Shown here: positions 9,194 to 16,773 of the stretch, piece by piece
Layout: every line of letters begins with the position of its first letter
Numbering within the stretch: the stretch's first letter is position 1
The notes under the pieces: model-generated
What the model was told of the DNA's origin: nothing
Database searches by the model: none
Seen by the model: only the letters and a program-made list of their open reading frames with translations
Position numbers and translations under genes: made by a program
Assembly (NCBI RefSeq): GCF_904846695.1
Contig: NZ_CAJHBR010000022.1
Location: forward strand, 1-44,179
Reading direction: 5' to 3'
DNA length: 44,179 bases
Origin: Psychrobacter urativorans
GTDB taxonomy: Bacteria > Pseudomonadota > Gammaproteobacteria > Pseudomonadales > Moraxellaceae

Positions 9194-9625
9194 ATGAGAA
9201 GATATATTTACGATAATTTGGATAGTGAGCTTATCTCAGAGTTGAGAGGAGATGGTCGAGCGACTATTTCACATCTTGCCCAAAGGCTAAAAGTATCTCG
9301 TGCAACGATACAAAATCGGATCGATAGACTGATATCTAACGGTGCGATTCTTGGCTTTACTATTCGAGTGAACGAAACTTTAGATCAAAGAACTGTAAAA
9401 GCTCTTATGATGATCGAAATATCTGGACACTCCACCTCTCAAGTCATCAGAAAACTACGAGGCATACCAGAACTAGTAAAGTTGCATACCACAAATGGGG
9501 CTTGGGACCTTATTGCTGAAATAAACACGCCAACTCTAAGTGAGTTTGATGAAGTGCTACGTCAAGTGCGGGAGGTCGAGGGTATTTTAAATAGTGAAAC
9601 AAGTGTCTTACTTTCGAGTTTTTAA
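9194..9625 (+). CDS. Lrp/AsnC-family transcriptional regulator
   Basis: The 143-residue product has an N-terminal helix-turn-helix (ATISHLAQRLKVSRATIQNR, about residues 23-42) and a C-terminal RAM ligand-binding domain (about 65-140), the normal Lrp/AsnC layout. It is divergent from ornithine cyclodeaminase across an inverted repeat. By analogy with regulators of this family beside amino-acid catabolic genes, arginine or ornithine is the likely effector, an inference from position only. The ribosome site (AGGTAAG) is weak and about 11 nt from the ATG. Confidence 0.9.
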   Translation: MRRYIYDNLDSELISELRGDGRATISHLAQRLKVSRATIQNRIDRLISNGAILGFTIRVNETLDQRTVKALMMIEISGHSTSQVIRKLRGIPELVKLHTTNGAWDLIAEINTPTLSEFDEVLRQVREVEGILNSETSVLLSSF

Positions 9626-9955
9626 TATGACCATGCTCAGGAACATATGCTCCGTACAGTGTAACAATGCCATTCCTTAGTGGGGCTTAAACCTTAAATT
9701 GTCGCCCACGTGATAACGGCTTTGAGGCCGTTAAAGAATGTTAGAAGCCGCCTATGCAATCCTTTATTGACATCATATGTAACGCTAAGATTGCACTCCA
9801 TCTTGGCTTCAAATACCATGGCGATAGAATGGGTATTAACTTACAGAAATATTTCAAAATGTAAAAATAGCGCTTGTAAAGTATTTTAATATCAGTAATT
9901 ATATCTTTTACTTTTCTCTCAACTAAAACACTTTATGAGTCTTGGAGATGTAATT
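9626..9955. other. Intergenic stretch upstream of the autotransporter
   Basis: No gene is recognised. A 7-bp hairpin (TAACGGC 9714-9720, GCCGTTA 9727-9733) lacks a following T run. AAAATGTAAAA at 9856-9866 matches the half-site of the Lrp-region repeat at 10 of 11 bases and lies about 90 bp before the autotransporter start. A short minus-strand open stretch (about 9690-9820) resembles nothing I know. Confidence 0.45.
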
Positions 9956-12013
9956 TTGACTATTAAATTATCCCCACTTACGCTTTCAGTTATTGCCGCA
10001 CTCACTATGCTTGCAAGCTCACAAGCAACTGCTCAAATTAGCGCTATCAATGCTGATGCTAAATACGGTGCTTATGGAGAGGAAACTGCCTATACGCTTA
10101 TTCGTGAGCATGCTGGCAGGTATACAGGCGGCAATATGGAATTAGAGGCTGCTAAGTACATGCAAGATCGCATGACTATCAGCAATGCTAGCGACAATCA
10201 AGCTGAGATACGCCCTTTTAAAGTGAAGCCAACACGCGGTATCTTTAAAGATCAAGATATTACCAGTCATAACGTGGTAGTTACCCAAAAAGGCACTACT
10301 GACAAAACTTTATATGTCGGCGCTCATTACGATTCTGCAATCGCATATCCTAATTACAAAACGCTTGAAGCACTTGATGATAATGCATCAGGTTCTGGTG
10401 TGTTAGCAGAGTTAACCAAGAACCTTAGTGGTATTGATTTAGAGCATAATTTACAATTTATCGCTTTTGGTGCTGAGGAAGACGGTCTTAAAGGCTCTAA
10501 AGCGTTTGCCCGCGACTTGACTGATGCGCAAAAAGCATCTGCATTGGGTATGGTCAACCTAGATAGTCTAATCACTGGCGACTTTATGTACGCGCACTCA
10601 GGTCGTAACTCCTACGATAAAAACGGTAACGCTGTCCCTGAAAATACCACTTTACGTGATAATGCTCATCGTATCGCTAAAGAGCTTGGCATAGAATTAA
10701 AAATGAATCCAGGTCTTATCCCAGAAGGCCAAACTAAGCCTTATCGTCCCGCTGGCGTTGGTTGCTGTAGTGATCAAGACTCGTTTGATGGCCTAATGCA
10801 AGTGGTTGGTTTTGAGTCAACAAACTGGGAGCTTGGTGACGACTTAGATGGCTATACCCAGACTGATAACCCAAAAATAGAAGATGGCTATACTTGGCAT
10901 GACCCTAGTAAAGATAATGAGAAGTACCTCACAGAAGCCTTTGGGAAAGATCATATCTCTCAAAGAATGGCAGACTACTCTCGTATTATCACTCGTCTGC
11001 TTGTTGAGCAGACCAATGCCGACATCATTCAATCGAACAAAAGCGCTATCAGTCTCCAAAATATGATGGGATTACAGTTGAAAGAAGCGGCAACTGGTTC
11101 GCATTCTGCGATAGTTGAACGCGCTAACTCTGTAGCATTAACTACATCTGAGCCATCTGAATCAGGTATAAATTTTTGGGTCGACGGTTCCCAAAGCTAT
11201 GTTGATGCAGATGACATAGATAATGGTCACCGCGCCCAAGTGGGTGTGTACGGTGAATATGCCTCCAATCCAAACTGGCGTGTCGGTTTAGGTTTGCAAG
11301 CTGCCAATCAGTACAATAGTGATATTGATAACGGTATCAAGACAGATACAAACTACGGCGTCCAAGCCTACTCTCTACTTGGCAATAAGAACTCTGCTTG
11401 GTGGAATACCACCTCGCTGAACTATTCTAAGCACAACTTAGATACCAACAGAACGGTAAAACTTGACACCCATGATGGTATTAATATCATTAACAACAGC
11501 CATCAAGACCGTGCCGATGCTGACGTATTCAGTGCCTATAACGAACTAGGTTATAATTTCTTGATGAACGAAAAGGTTAAACACGGCGCTTTTTTAGCTC
11601 TTAACTACAGCAAAGTAGATATTGACGGTTATAACACGGGTGCCGTTGATTCTCGTACTGCTTTAACCGTTAATAGTACCTCTAGTGATGCGTTCGATGC
11701 TGAGCTTGGCTATCAAATGCAGTATAATTTCAATTTCAAAGGTGCTCCTACTAAGCTTCAAGGTAAGCTTGCATACGTCAATGTTATTGAGGATGGCATG
11801 CTTGATAGTTTGACAACCACTTCTTCAGCTGACGGCCAAAGACGCGATGTCAAGATCGGTCAGTTAGATAATGATGACAGCTACGGTCGTTTGGGTCTAA
11901 GCGTAAGCAGTAAGGTCCATAAAAAAGTACATGCTTATTTAAATGGCGATACTACCTTTGCTCGTGATAATAAACAAAGTGCGGTACAAGTAGGTTTACA
12001 GTACCAGTTCTAA
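9956..12013 (+). CDS. Secreted M28-family aminopeptidase autotransporter (AaaA-like)
   Basis: The best start is TTG at 9956: GGAGA at 9944-9948 is well spaced for it and it opens a clean signal peptide (MTIKLSPLTLSVIAALTMLA, cleavage after ATA/Q). An ATG at 9935 lies upstream of that ribosome site. The 685-residue product has an M28 peptidase domain with likely zinc ligands His124/Asp126 (GAHYDS), Asp142 (DDNASGSG), Glu174-Glu175 (FGAEEDG), Asp203 (NLDS) and His315 (YTWHDPSKDN). A C-terminal autotransporter beta-barrel follows from about residue 420 to the terminal Phe. This layout matches Pseudomonas AaaA, a cell-surface aminopeptidase releasing N-terminal arginine. Proximity to arginase and ornithine cyclodeaminase supports, but does not prove, arginine specificity. 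Confidence 0.85.
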   Translation: MTIKLSPLTLSVIAALTMLASSQATAQISAINADAKYGAYGEETAYTLIREHAGRYTGGNMELEAAKYMQDRMTISNASDNQAEIRPFKVKPTRGIFKDQDITSHNVVVTQKGTTDKTLYVGAHYDSAIAYPNYKTLEALDDNASGSGVLAELTKNLSGIDLEHNLQFIAFGAEEDGLKGSKAFARDLTDAQKASALGMVNLDSLITGDFMYAHSGRNSYDKNGNAVPENTTLRDNAHRIAKELGIELKMNPGLIPEGQTKPYRPAGVGCCSDQDSFDGLMQVVGFESTNWELGDDLDGYTQTDNPKIEDGYTWHDPSKDNEKYLTEAFGKDHISQRMADYSRIITRLLVEQTNADIIQSNKSAISLQNMMGLQLKEAATGSHSAIVERANSVALTTSEPSESGINFWVDGSQSYVDADDIDNGHRAQVGVYGEYASNPNWRVGLGLQAANQYNSDIDNGIKTDTNYGVQAYSLLGNKNSAWWNTTSLNYSKHNLDTNRTVKLDTHDGINIINNSHQDRADADVFSAYNELGYNFLMNEKVKHGAFLALNYSKVDIDGYNTGAVDSRTALTVNSTSSDAFDAELGYQMQYNFNFKGAPTKLQGKLAYVNVIEDGMLDSLTTTSSADGQRRDVKIGQLDNDDSYGRLGLSVSSKVHKKVHAYLNGDTTFARDNKQSAVQVGLQYQF

Positions 12014-12042
12014 GTTATCGGGATCACTAATCAACAAGAAAG

Positions 12043-12075
12043 GCGTTACTTATTAAATTAAGTAGCGCTTTTTTT
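12043..12075 (+). terminator. Intrinsic terminator after the autotransporter
   Basis: The stem GCGTTACTTA (12043-12052) pairs with TAAGTAGCGC (12059-12068) with one G-U pair around a 6-nt loop, followed by seven T (12069-12075). It begins 29 bp after the stop codon. Confidence 0.85.
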
Positions 12076-12181
12076 GTTAATTAATAGGGTTAAATACCCT
12101 TTTAAGAGTGCTGGTAACTATTTCAACATTAGCAGCCCCATCAAATAGCTTGAGCACAATATTAACCGCAGTCTACTCTAT

Positions 12182-12431
12182 AACTGGTGCGTGAATTCAT
12201 TATATATCACTCGACAAAACGGCAGGGTTAGCTTTACCGGACTGACGCCTGAGCAAGCCCAACGCCTACAAACAGAGCTTGGCATCTACAGGGTTTCTGC
12301 CTATTAGCGACCTAGTAGCTAATAGCTAATAGCTAATAGCTAATAGCTAGCTCACACATATGTGTGGCCGGACTCAATGTCAGTAATATTGATATGGTGC
12401 TAATGCGATAGTAGAAGTCCTCAAAGACTAA
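12182..12431 (+). pseudogene. Decayed C-terminal tail of an aromatic/aspartate aminotransferase (TyrB-like)
   Basis: One frame (12191-12304) reads YITRQNGRVSFTGLTPEQAQ then RLQTELGIYRVSAY and stop, the C-terminal segment of class I aromatic aminotransferases (compare the FSYTGLSxxQVxRLRxEFGIY pattern). After a heptamer repeat, a second frame gives VAGLNVSNIDMV (12364-12399) and, one frame over, ANAIVEVLKD and stop at 12429-12431, which is the expected end of the same family. The order is right, but an in-frame stop, an inserted repeat and a frameshift break it. The rest of the gene is missing. Tyrosine aminotransferase would belong in this pathway, so this is probably the relic of a cluster member. 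Confidence 0.75.
12316..12350. repeat. Heptanucleotide tandem repeat (TAGCTAA)
   Basis: Four TAGCTAA units followed by TAGCTAG lie in tandem inside the aminotransferase relic, at the point where the conserved reading frame breaks. Every frame gains TAG or TAA stops, so the repeat was probably tolerated only after the gene was dead, or its expansion killed it. A CACACATATGTGTG palindrome follows at once. Confidence 0.85.
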
Positions 12432-12622
12432 TGCGCAAAAGAAAAAAGACTGATTTATACCAGCCCGATAGCAAACCATACCGCTAACCACAGATCGAAT
12501 TACAGAGCGAACTATAGATCGAAGTACAGAGCGGCTAAGTTACCAAAACTCCTTGCAATATGCTTGGTTATAAATTACATTATTCGTAAGTAGTTAAACA
12601 TATCGTAATTTATTGAGCTGAT

Positions 12623-12631
12623 TGTTATAAT
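12623..12631 (+). promoter_or_regulatory. Likely sigma-70 promoter of fahA (extended -10)
   Basis: TGTTATAAT is a perfect extended -10 hexamer, 61 bp before the fahA ATG. No good -35 is seen at the usual distance, which fits an extended -10 promoter. An AAGGAG ribosome site lies about 7 nt ahead of the ATG. Confidence 0.5.
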
Positions 12632-12692
12632 ACAGACTAAGCAAATATTATATTAATTAAGCCACTTATAAACATTTAGCAAGGAGCATTTC

Positions 12693-13982
12693 ATGTCAAC
12701 GATTGACAAAAACCTCACTTCATTTATCGATATCGCTAGCGATTCTGATTTCTCAATTCATAACCTTCCTTACGGCATCTTTAGTGAAACCGAAGACGGC
12801 GAACGCCGTGCTGGTGTGGCCATTGGCGATCAAGTATTGGACTTATCAGTTGTTGAAACTGAAGGTCTACTGACCCTAGAAGGTGGCCCCTATTTTGATC
12901 AGCCTACGTTAAATCCCTTTATTGAATCTGGTCGCAACAACTGGACAAAAGCTCGTAAAACTATCCAAACCCTACTCTGTACCGACAGCAAAGCCTTAAG
13001 TGACAATCAAGACTTAATGAGCAAGGCACTGTTCAAGCAAGCAGACGTCACCATGCATTTGCCAGTACGCGTACCTGGCTATACTGACTTTTATTCTTCT
13101 AAAGAACATGCCACCAATGTTGGCACCATGTTCCGTGATCCTGACAATGCCTTATTGCCCAACTGGAAAGAGATGCCTGTTGCTTACAACGGTCGCGCCA
13201 GCACTGTCATCGTTAGCGGTACCGATATTATCCGTCCCTCAGGTCAGCTAAAACCCAGTCCTGATGAGCGTCCTATCTTCTCACCTTGTAAGCGCCTAGA
13301 CTTCGAGCTTGAGACCGCTTTTATCGTTGGGAAGCCTAACAAAATCGGTCAGCCTATCGCCATTGAAAACGCTTGGGATCATATCTTTGGCATGGTGTTA
13401 TTTAACGATTGGTCAGCTCGTGACATTCAAAAATGGGAATACGTACCCTTAGGTCCGTTTAACGCCAAAACTTTTGCGTCTGAGATTTCACCTTGGATTG
13501 TCACTTTAGACGCTCTACAACCTTTTAAAACCTCAATTCCTACTCAAGATCCACAGCCGTTAGCCTATTTACGTGAGAAAGCTGGCGATAACAGCTTTGA
13601 TATTAACTTATCAGTAGAGCTGTTAACTGCAGACGCTGATACCGCAACTGTTATCTGTAAGAGTAACTTTAAATATATGTATTGGTCGATGACTCAGCAG
13701 CTGACGCATCACACCATCTCTGGTTGCAAAGTAGAAGTTGGTGACATGATGGGTTCTGGTACGATTTCAGGGCCAACGCCAGATACGTTCGGCTCAATGC
13801 TGGAGCTGGCTTGGAACGCAACCAAACCAGTTAAACTTAATAATGGTGAGACACGTAGCTTTATCGAAGATGGCGACACTGTGATTATGAAAGGTTATTC
13901 TGAGAAGGATGGCATTCGTGTGGGCTTCGGTGAGGTACGCGGTACTGTATTACCCGCTTTAGAGTTTAATTTTTCAGACTAA
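12693..13982 (+). CDS. fahA: Fumarylacetoacetase
   Basis: The 429-residue enzyme hydrolyses fumarylacetoacetate to fumarate and acetoacetate, the last step of tyrosine degradation. Metal ligands are visible at Asp132 (GYTDFYSSKEHA), Glu205 and Glu207 (LDFELETAF) and Asp239 (LFNDWSARDIQ), with the catalytic His at 139. The N-terminal SH3-like domain occupies about residues 1-120 and the length is typical. It starts after a good AAGGAG site, and the VOC gene lies 160 bp downstream on the same strand. Confidence 0.97.
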   Translation: MSTIDKNLTSFIDIASDSDFSIHNLPYGIFSETEDGERRAGVAIGDQVLDLSVVETEGLLTLEGGPYFDQPTLNPFIESGRNNWTKARKTIQTLLCTDSKALSDNQDLMSKALFKQADVTMHLPVRVPGYTDFYSSKEHATNVGTMFRDPDNALLPNWKEMPVAYNGRASTVIVSGTDIIRPSGQLKPSPDERPIFSPCKRLDFELETAFIVGKPNKIGQPIAIENAWDHIFGMVLFNDWSARDIQKWEYVPLGPFNAKTFASEISPWIVTLDALQPFKTSIPTQDPQPLAYLREKAGDNSFDINLSVELLTADADTATVICKSNFKYMYWSMTQQLTHHTISGCKVEVGDMMGSGTISGPTPDTFGSMLELAWNATKPVKLNNGETRSFIEDGDTVIMKGYSEKDGIRVGFGEVRGTVLPALEFNFSD

Positions 13983-14142
13983 GCAGGGCTCTAATATAAA
14001 TTTAAAACCCTGCTCTACTTTATAAATAAATTTTTATAAATTGCAGTTCAAGCAAGCAAAGCAGCCACTGTATTTTTATTATTATAAACCTACGGTTGCT
14101 GTAACTGCACTCTGTTGATTATTTATCAAAAGGATATTGATA

Positions 14143-14718
14143 ATGACCTTTAAAATAGAACAAATCCATCACGTTGCTTATCGTTGCAAAGACGCCAAAG
14201 AAACCGTCGAATGGTATAAAAAGCACCTAAATATGGACTTTATCTTGGCATTTGCTGAAGACCATGTGCCTTCGACCAAAGCCTTTGATCCCTATATGCA
14301 TGTGTTTTTAGATGCTGGTAATGGCAACGTATTGGCATTTTTTGAAGTGCCTAATCAACCTGAGATGGGCTTTGATCCTAATACTCCAGACTGGGTGCAG
14401 CATTTAGCGATGAAAGTAAAAGACCGTGATACTTTAATGACTGCTAAGAAGCATTTAGAGGACGGCGGTATTGACGTTATCGGAGTTACCAATCACGGTA
14501 TCTTCCATTCTATTTATTTCTTCGATCCTAATGGTCATCGTATGGAACTGACCTACGATGATATTACTTCAGAAGAAAAAGTCTCGATGATTACTGAAGA
14601 AATCAAGCAAGATATGCTCGATGAATGGACGCGGACCAAACGTGCCCCTGCCCATACGCACTTTTTGCATGCCGAAGAACTTACCCAAGCAAAAGAGCAT
14701 TTTCCTGTTGGAGAATAA
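14143..14718 (+). CDS. VOC-superfamily protein of the tyrosine cluster (glyoxalase/extradiol-dioxygenase-like)
   Basis: I take the ATG at 14143 (AAGG 9 nt upstream), giving 191 residues; an in-frame TTG six bases earlier is less likely. The fold is one vicinal-oxygen-chelate unit. His10 (IHHVAYR), His87 (VQHLAMKV) and Glu135 (HRMELTYDD) form a possible 2-His-1-carboxylate metal site, as in type I extradiol dioxygenases, with Glu68 as a possible fourth ligand. The C-terminal 50 residues are a charged helical extension. It sits between fahA and the IclR/maiA pair. The function is unknown: a ring-cleavage, isomerase or detoxification role in homogentisate metabolism are all possible. Confidence 0.8.
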   Translation: MTFKIEQIHHVAYRCKDAKETVEWYKKHLNMDFILAFAEDHVPSTKAFDPYMHVFLDAGNGNVLAFFEVPNQPEMGFDPNTPDWVQHLAMKVKDRDTLMTAKKHLEDGGIDVIGVTNHGIFHSIYFFDPNGHRMELTYDDITSEEKVSMITEEIKQDMLDEWTRTKRAPAHTHFLHAEELTQAKEHFPVGE

Positions 14719-14776
14719 CAGAAGGTAAAAAGCAAAAGTTAACTTTTAAATCCTTAACCTTTAAACACAATATTCG

Positions 14777-15631
14777 CTAAGCAATTTGATAGCGTTGAGC
14801 TATCGCCCGTACTTTATCCGCCACTTCATGCTGCTTACTCATAGGCAGCTGCTCTGAAGTACCAATAATAGTAATGGCATAGTCTAATGGCAAATCTTTG
14901 ACAAGGGCCTCTGTAGCGCCATCTTTATTGTTAGCCGATTTCGGCAATAGTACTGGAATAGTAATAGCGTTAATACCTATTAGCATGTCACCGGTGACCG
15001 TCGCATAACCTTGGGTGCGAACATCAGCTTGTAGCTGCTTAAAGTGCAGCCACTTAGCCAATATTTCAGCGCTGCTGACGGTAGCAGATTCCCCTTGCCA
15101 CTCTGCCATTACTAATGGTTTGATGATCGCCTCTGGTTGATAGCTGGCAAACAACTGACCTGTGGCAGAAGTTGTAAGCGGCATACGTGAGCCGATACGC
15201 GTAATAATACTGATTGGGCTATCTGGTTCAACGGACTGAATAATAATAGGGCCTTCACTAAACCACTTGGCAATTTGTACCCCGCAGTTTAGAGCCTCTT
15301 TAATGTCATTGGCCACCGTAGTCAAGCGCTGCAAGATGTTGTTTTGGTCGACACTTGTCTGGCCTAGAGCGTTAATCCGTTCGCCCAGCCCATAGCGTCC
15401 ATCATCGAGCTGACGAGCATAGCCTTTGCGAATCAGGCTAACCAAATAACGATGAGATTTGGCTGGATGCATCTGCATCTCTTGAGCTATGGCTTTTAGC
15501 ATCATAGGCTCGTTATAGGCGATGAGTACATCTAATATCGATAACCCAATCTCAAGGGACTGTACACCACCTTGACTCTTGTTCGATGTTAAAGGATTAC
15601 TTAAGGTTGAAGCGTTATCTGATGATGACAT
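14777..15631 (-). CDS. IclR-family transcriptional regulator of the tyrosine cluster
   Basis: The 284-residue protein has an N-terminal helix-turn-helix (about residues 25-80, SLEIGLSILDVLIAYNEPMM then MLKAIAQEMQMHPAKSHRYL) and the IclR effector domain after it (GSRMPLTTSATGQLFASY, TVTGDMLIGINAITIPVL). It lies between the VOC gene (convergent) and maiA (divergent, about 245 bp), so control of fahA/VOC and maiA by a pathway intermediate such as homogentisate is a fair inference. The first 20 residues are Ser/Asn-rich and unlikely to be structured. Confidence 0.9.
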   Translation of the reverse strand: MSSSDNASTLSNPLTSNKSQGGVQSLEIGLSILDVLIAYNEPMMLKAIAQEMQMHPAKSHRYLVSLIRKGYARQLDDGRYGLGERINALGQTSVDQNNILQRLTTVANDIKEALNCGVQIAKWFSEGPIIIQSVEPDSPISIITRIGSRMPLTTSATGQLFASYQPEAIIKPLVMAEWQGESATVSSAEILAKWLHFKQLQADVRTQGYATVTGDMLIGINAITIPVLLPKSANNKDGATEALVKDLPLDYAITIIGTSEQLPMSKQHEVADKVRAIAQRYQIA

Positions 15632-15878
15632 TATTTGCTCAGTTGCCTATTTTTTACTCAGTTAAATGAAGATACGACTTGATGCTTATATCTGACAGTT
15701 GAAATAAGCCAGATTTTCCTTTTCCGCTTATCAGTCTAAGCATTCAGTTTAAGCATATTGGTTTAAAACCTGCTTGTGACGACTCATAACACCTTCTTAA
15801 GTTTAGCAGGTTTATGATCGTGACTGATTATATACATAATGATGAGCGTTTGATACCTGCCCAAAATGGAGAATAATG

Positions 15879-16526
15879 ATGATGAAGCTTTTTAATTACT
15901 TTCGCAGTAGTACCTCTTACCGTACTCGTATTGCCATGAACCTCAAAGGTTTGGATTACGACTATATCGCGGTTAATTTGGCCCAAGATGAACAGTTAGA
16001 AACAGCATTTAAAGCTATTAATCCACAAGGTTTAGTGCCTGTATTGCAGACAGATGATTTACTACTATATCAAAGCCCTGCTATTTTGGAGTGGTTAGAG
16101 GAGACTTATACGCAGAACCCTCTATTACCTAAAGATGCTGCAGGGCGTATGCAAATACGAGCACTTAGCGCTATGATTGGCTGTGATATCCATCCCCTTA
16201 ATAATCGTCGTATCTTGCAGTATCTGCGCAACGAGTTAACGGTTGGTGAAGATGAGGTGATGCTCTGGTGCCAACATTGGATGACTGAGGGCTTTGCGGC
16301 TTTAGAGAAACTATTAGCAGAAAACAGATCAACTGGGAAATTTTGCTACGGCGACAGTCCAACGTTTGCAGACTGCTATTTAGTACCCCAAGTCTCCTCT
16401 GCCCGCCGCTTTAAAGTAGATTTGACACCTTATCCTAATATCGTTGCTATTGATGAGCATTGCCGCTCGCTTAAAGCTTTTGATGATGCTGATCCTGTAA
16501 AGCAACCTGATGCGCCAAATCTTTGA
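15879..16526 (+). CDS. maiA: Maleylacetoacetate isomerase (zeta-class glutathione transferase)
   Basis: The enzyme isomerises maleylacetoacetate to fumarylacetoacetate with glutathione. The zeta-class motif is at the N-terminus (YFRSSTSYRTRIAMNLKGLD), followed by INPQGLVPVL and YQSPAILEWLEE of the thioredoxin-like domain, and IGCDIHPLNNRRILQYL of the helical domain. The motif has Thr where many family members have Cys (SSCS). Three ATGs lie in tandem (15876, 15879, 15882). GGAG at 15868-15871 is best spaced for the middle one, giving 215 residues. It is divergent from the IclR gene. Confidence 0.93.
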   Translation: MMKLFNYFRSSTSYRTRIAMNLKGLDYDYIAVNLAQDEQLETAFKAINPQGLVPVLQTDDLLLYQSPAILEWLEETYTQNPLLPKDAAGRMQIRALSAMIGCDIHPLNNRRILQYLRNELTVGEDEVMLWCQHWMTEGFAALEKLLAENRSTGKFCYGDSPTFADCYLVPQVSSARRFKVDLTPYPNIVAIDEHCRSLKAFDDADPVKQPDAPNL

Positions 16527-16753
16527 TACTGTTTTTTTACACGAGTTTTATCATATCTTACTAAGCTGTTTATTAGTTGCTGTACACTCAAACACTTAAC
16601 AGCTGGCATGAGTCCACTTGCCAGCCTAGTTAAGCTGTTTCTTATTCACTGTGATCTTAATGTCTTATATTATATATATCACTAGCAACTTTTTCTGTTC
16701 AGAACTTTAATTAGGCAGTGTTGCAAATCTTGGGGTTTGAATTTTTAGGCGCA

Positions 16754-16773
16754 GTTAGGTTAGGTTAGGTTAG
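16754..16773. repeat. Pentamer tandem repeat (GTTAG)x4 over the porin stop codon
   Basis: Four GTTAG units run through the end of the porin gene; the stop codon TAA of the minus-strand gene (16770-16772) is inside the last unit. Changes in unit number would alter only the 3' untranslated region. About 30 bp away, GGCAGTGTTGCAAA (16714-16727) differs by one base from a typical IS6/IS26-type terminal repeat, but no transposase is present. Confidence 0.7.

Noticed and set aside
9690..9820. Minus-strand open stretch upstream of the autotransporter as a transposase relic
   Set aside because: No transposase motif could be recognised in it.
13982..14014. AGCAGGG ... CCCTGCT inverted repeat after fahA as a terminator
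   Set aside because: The 19-nt loop is long and no T run follows, so evidence for a terminator is weak and the VOC gene is probably co-transcribed.
14143..14718. Calling the VOC protein lactoylglutathione lyase
   Set aside because: It lacks the typical GloA sequence blocks and sits in a tyrosine cluster; only the superfamily can be supported.
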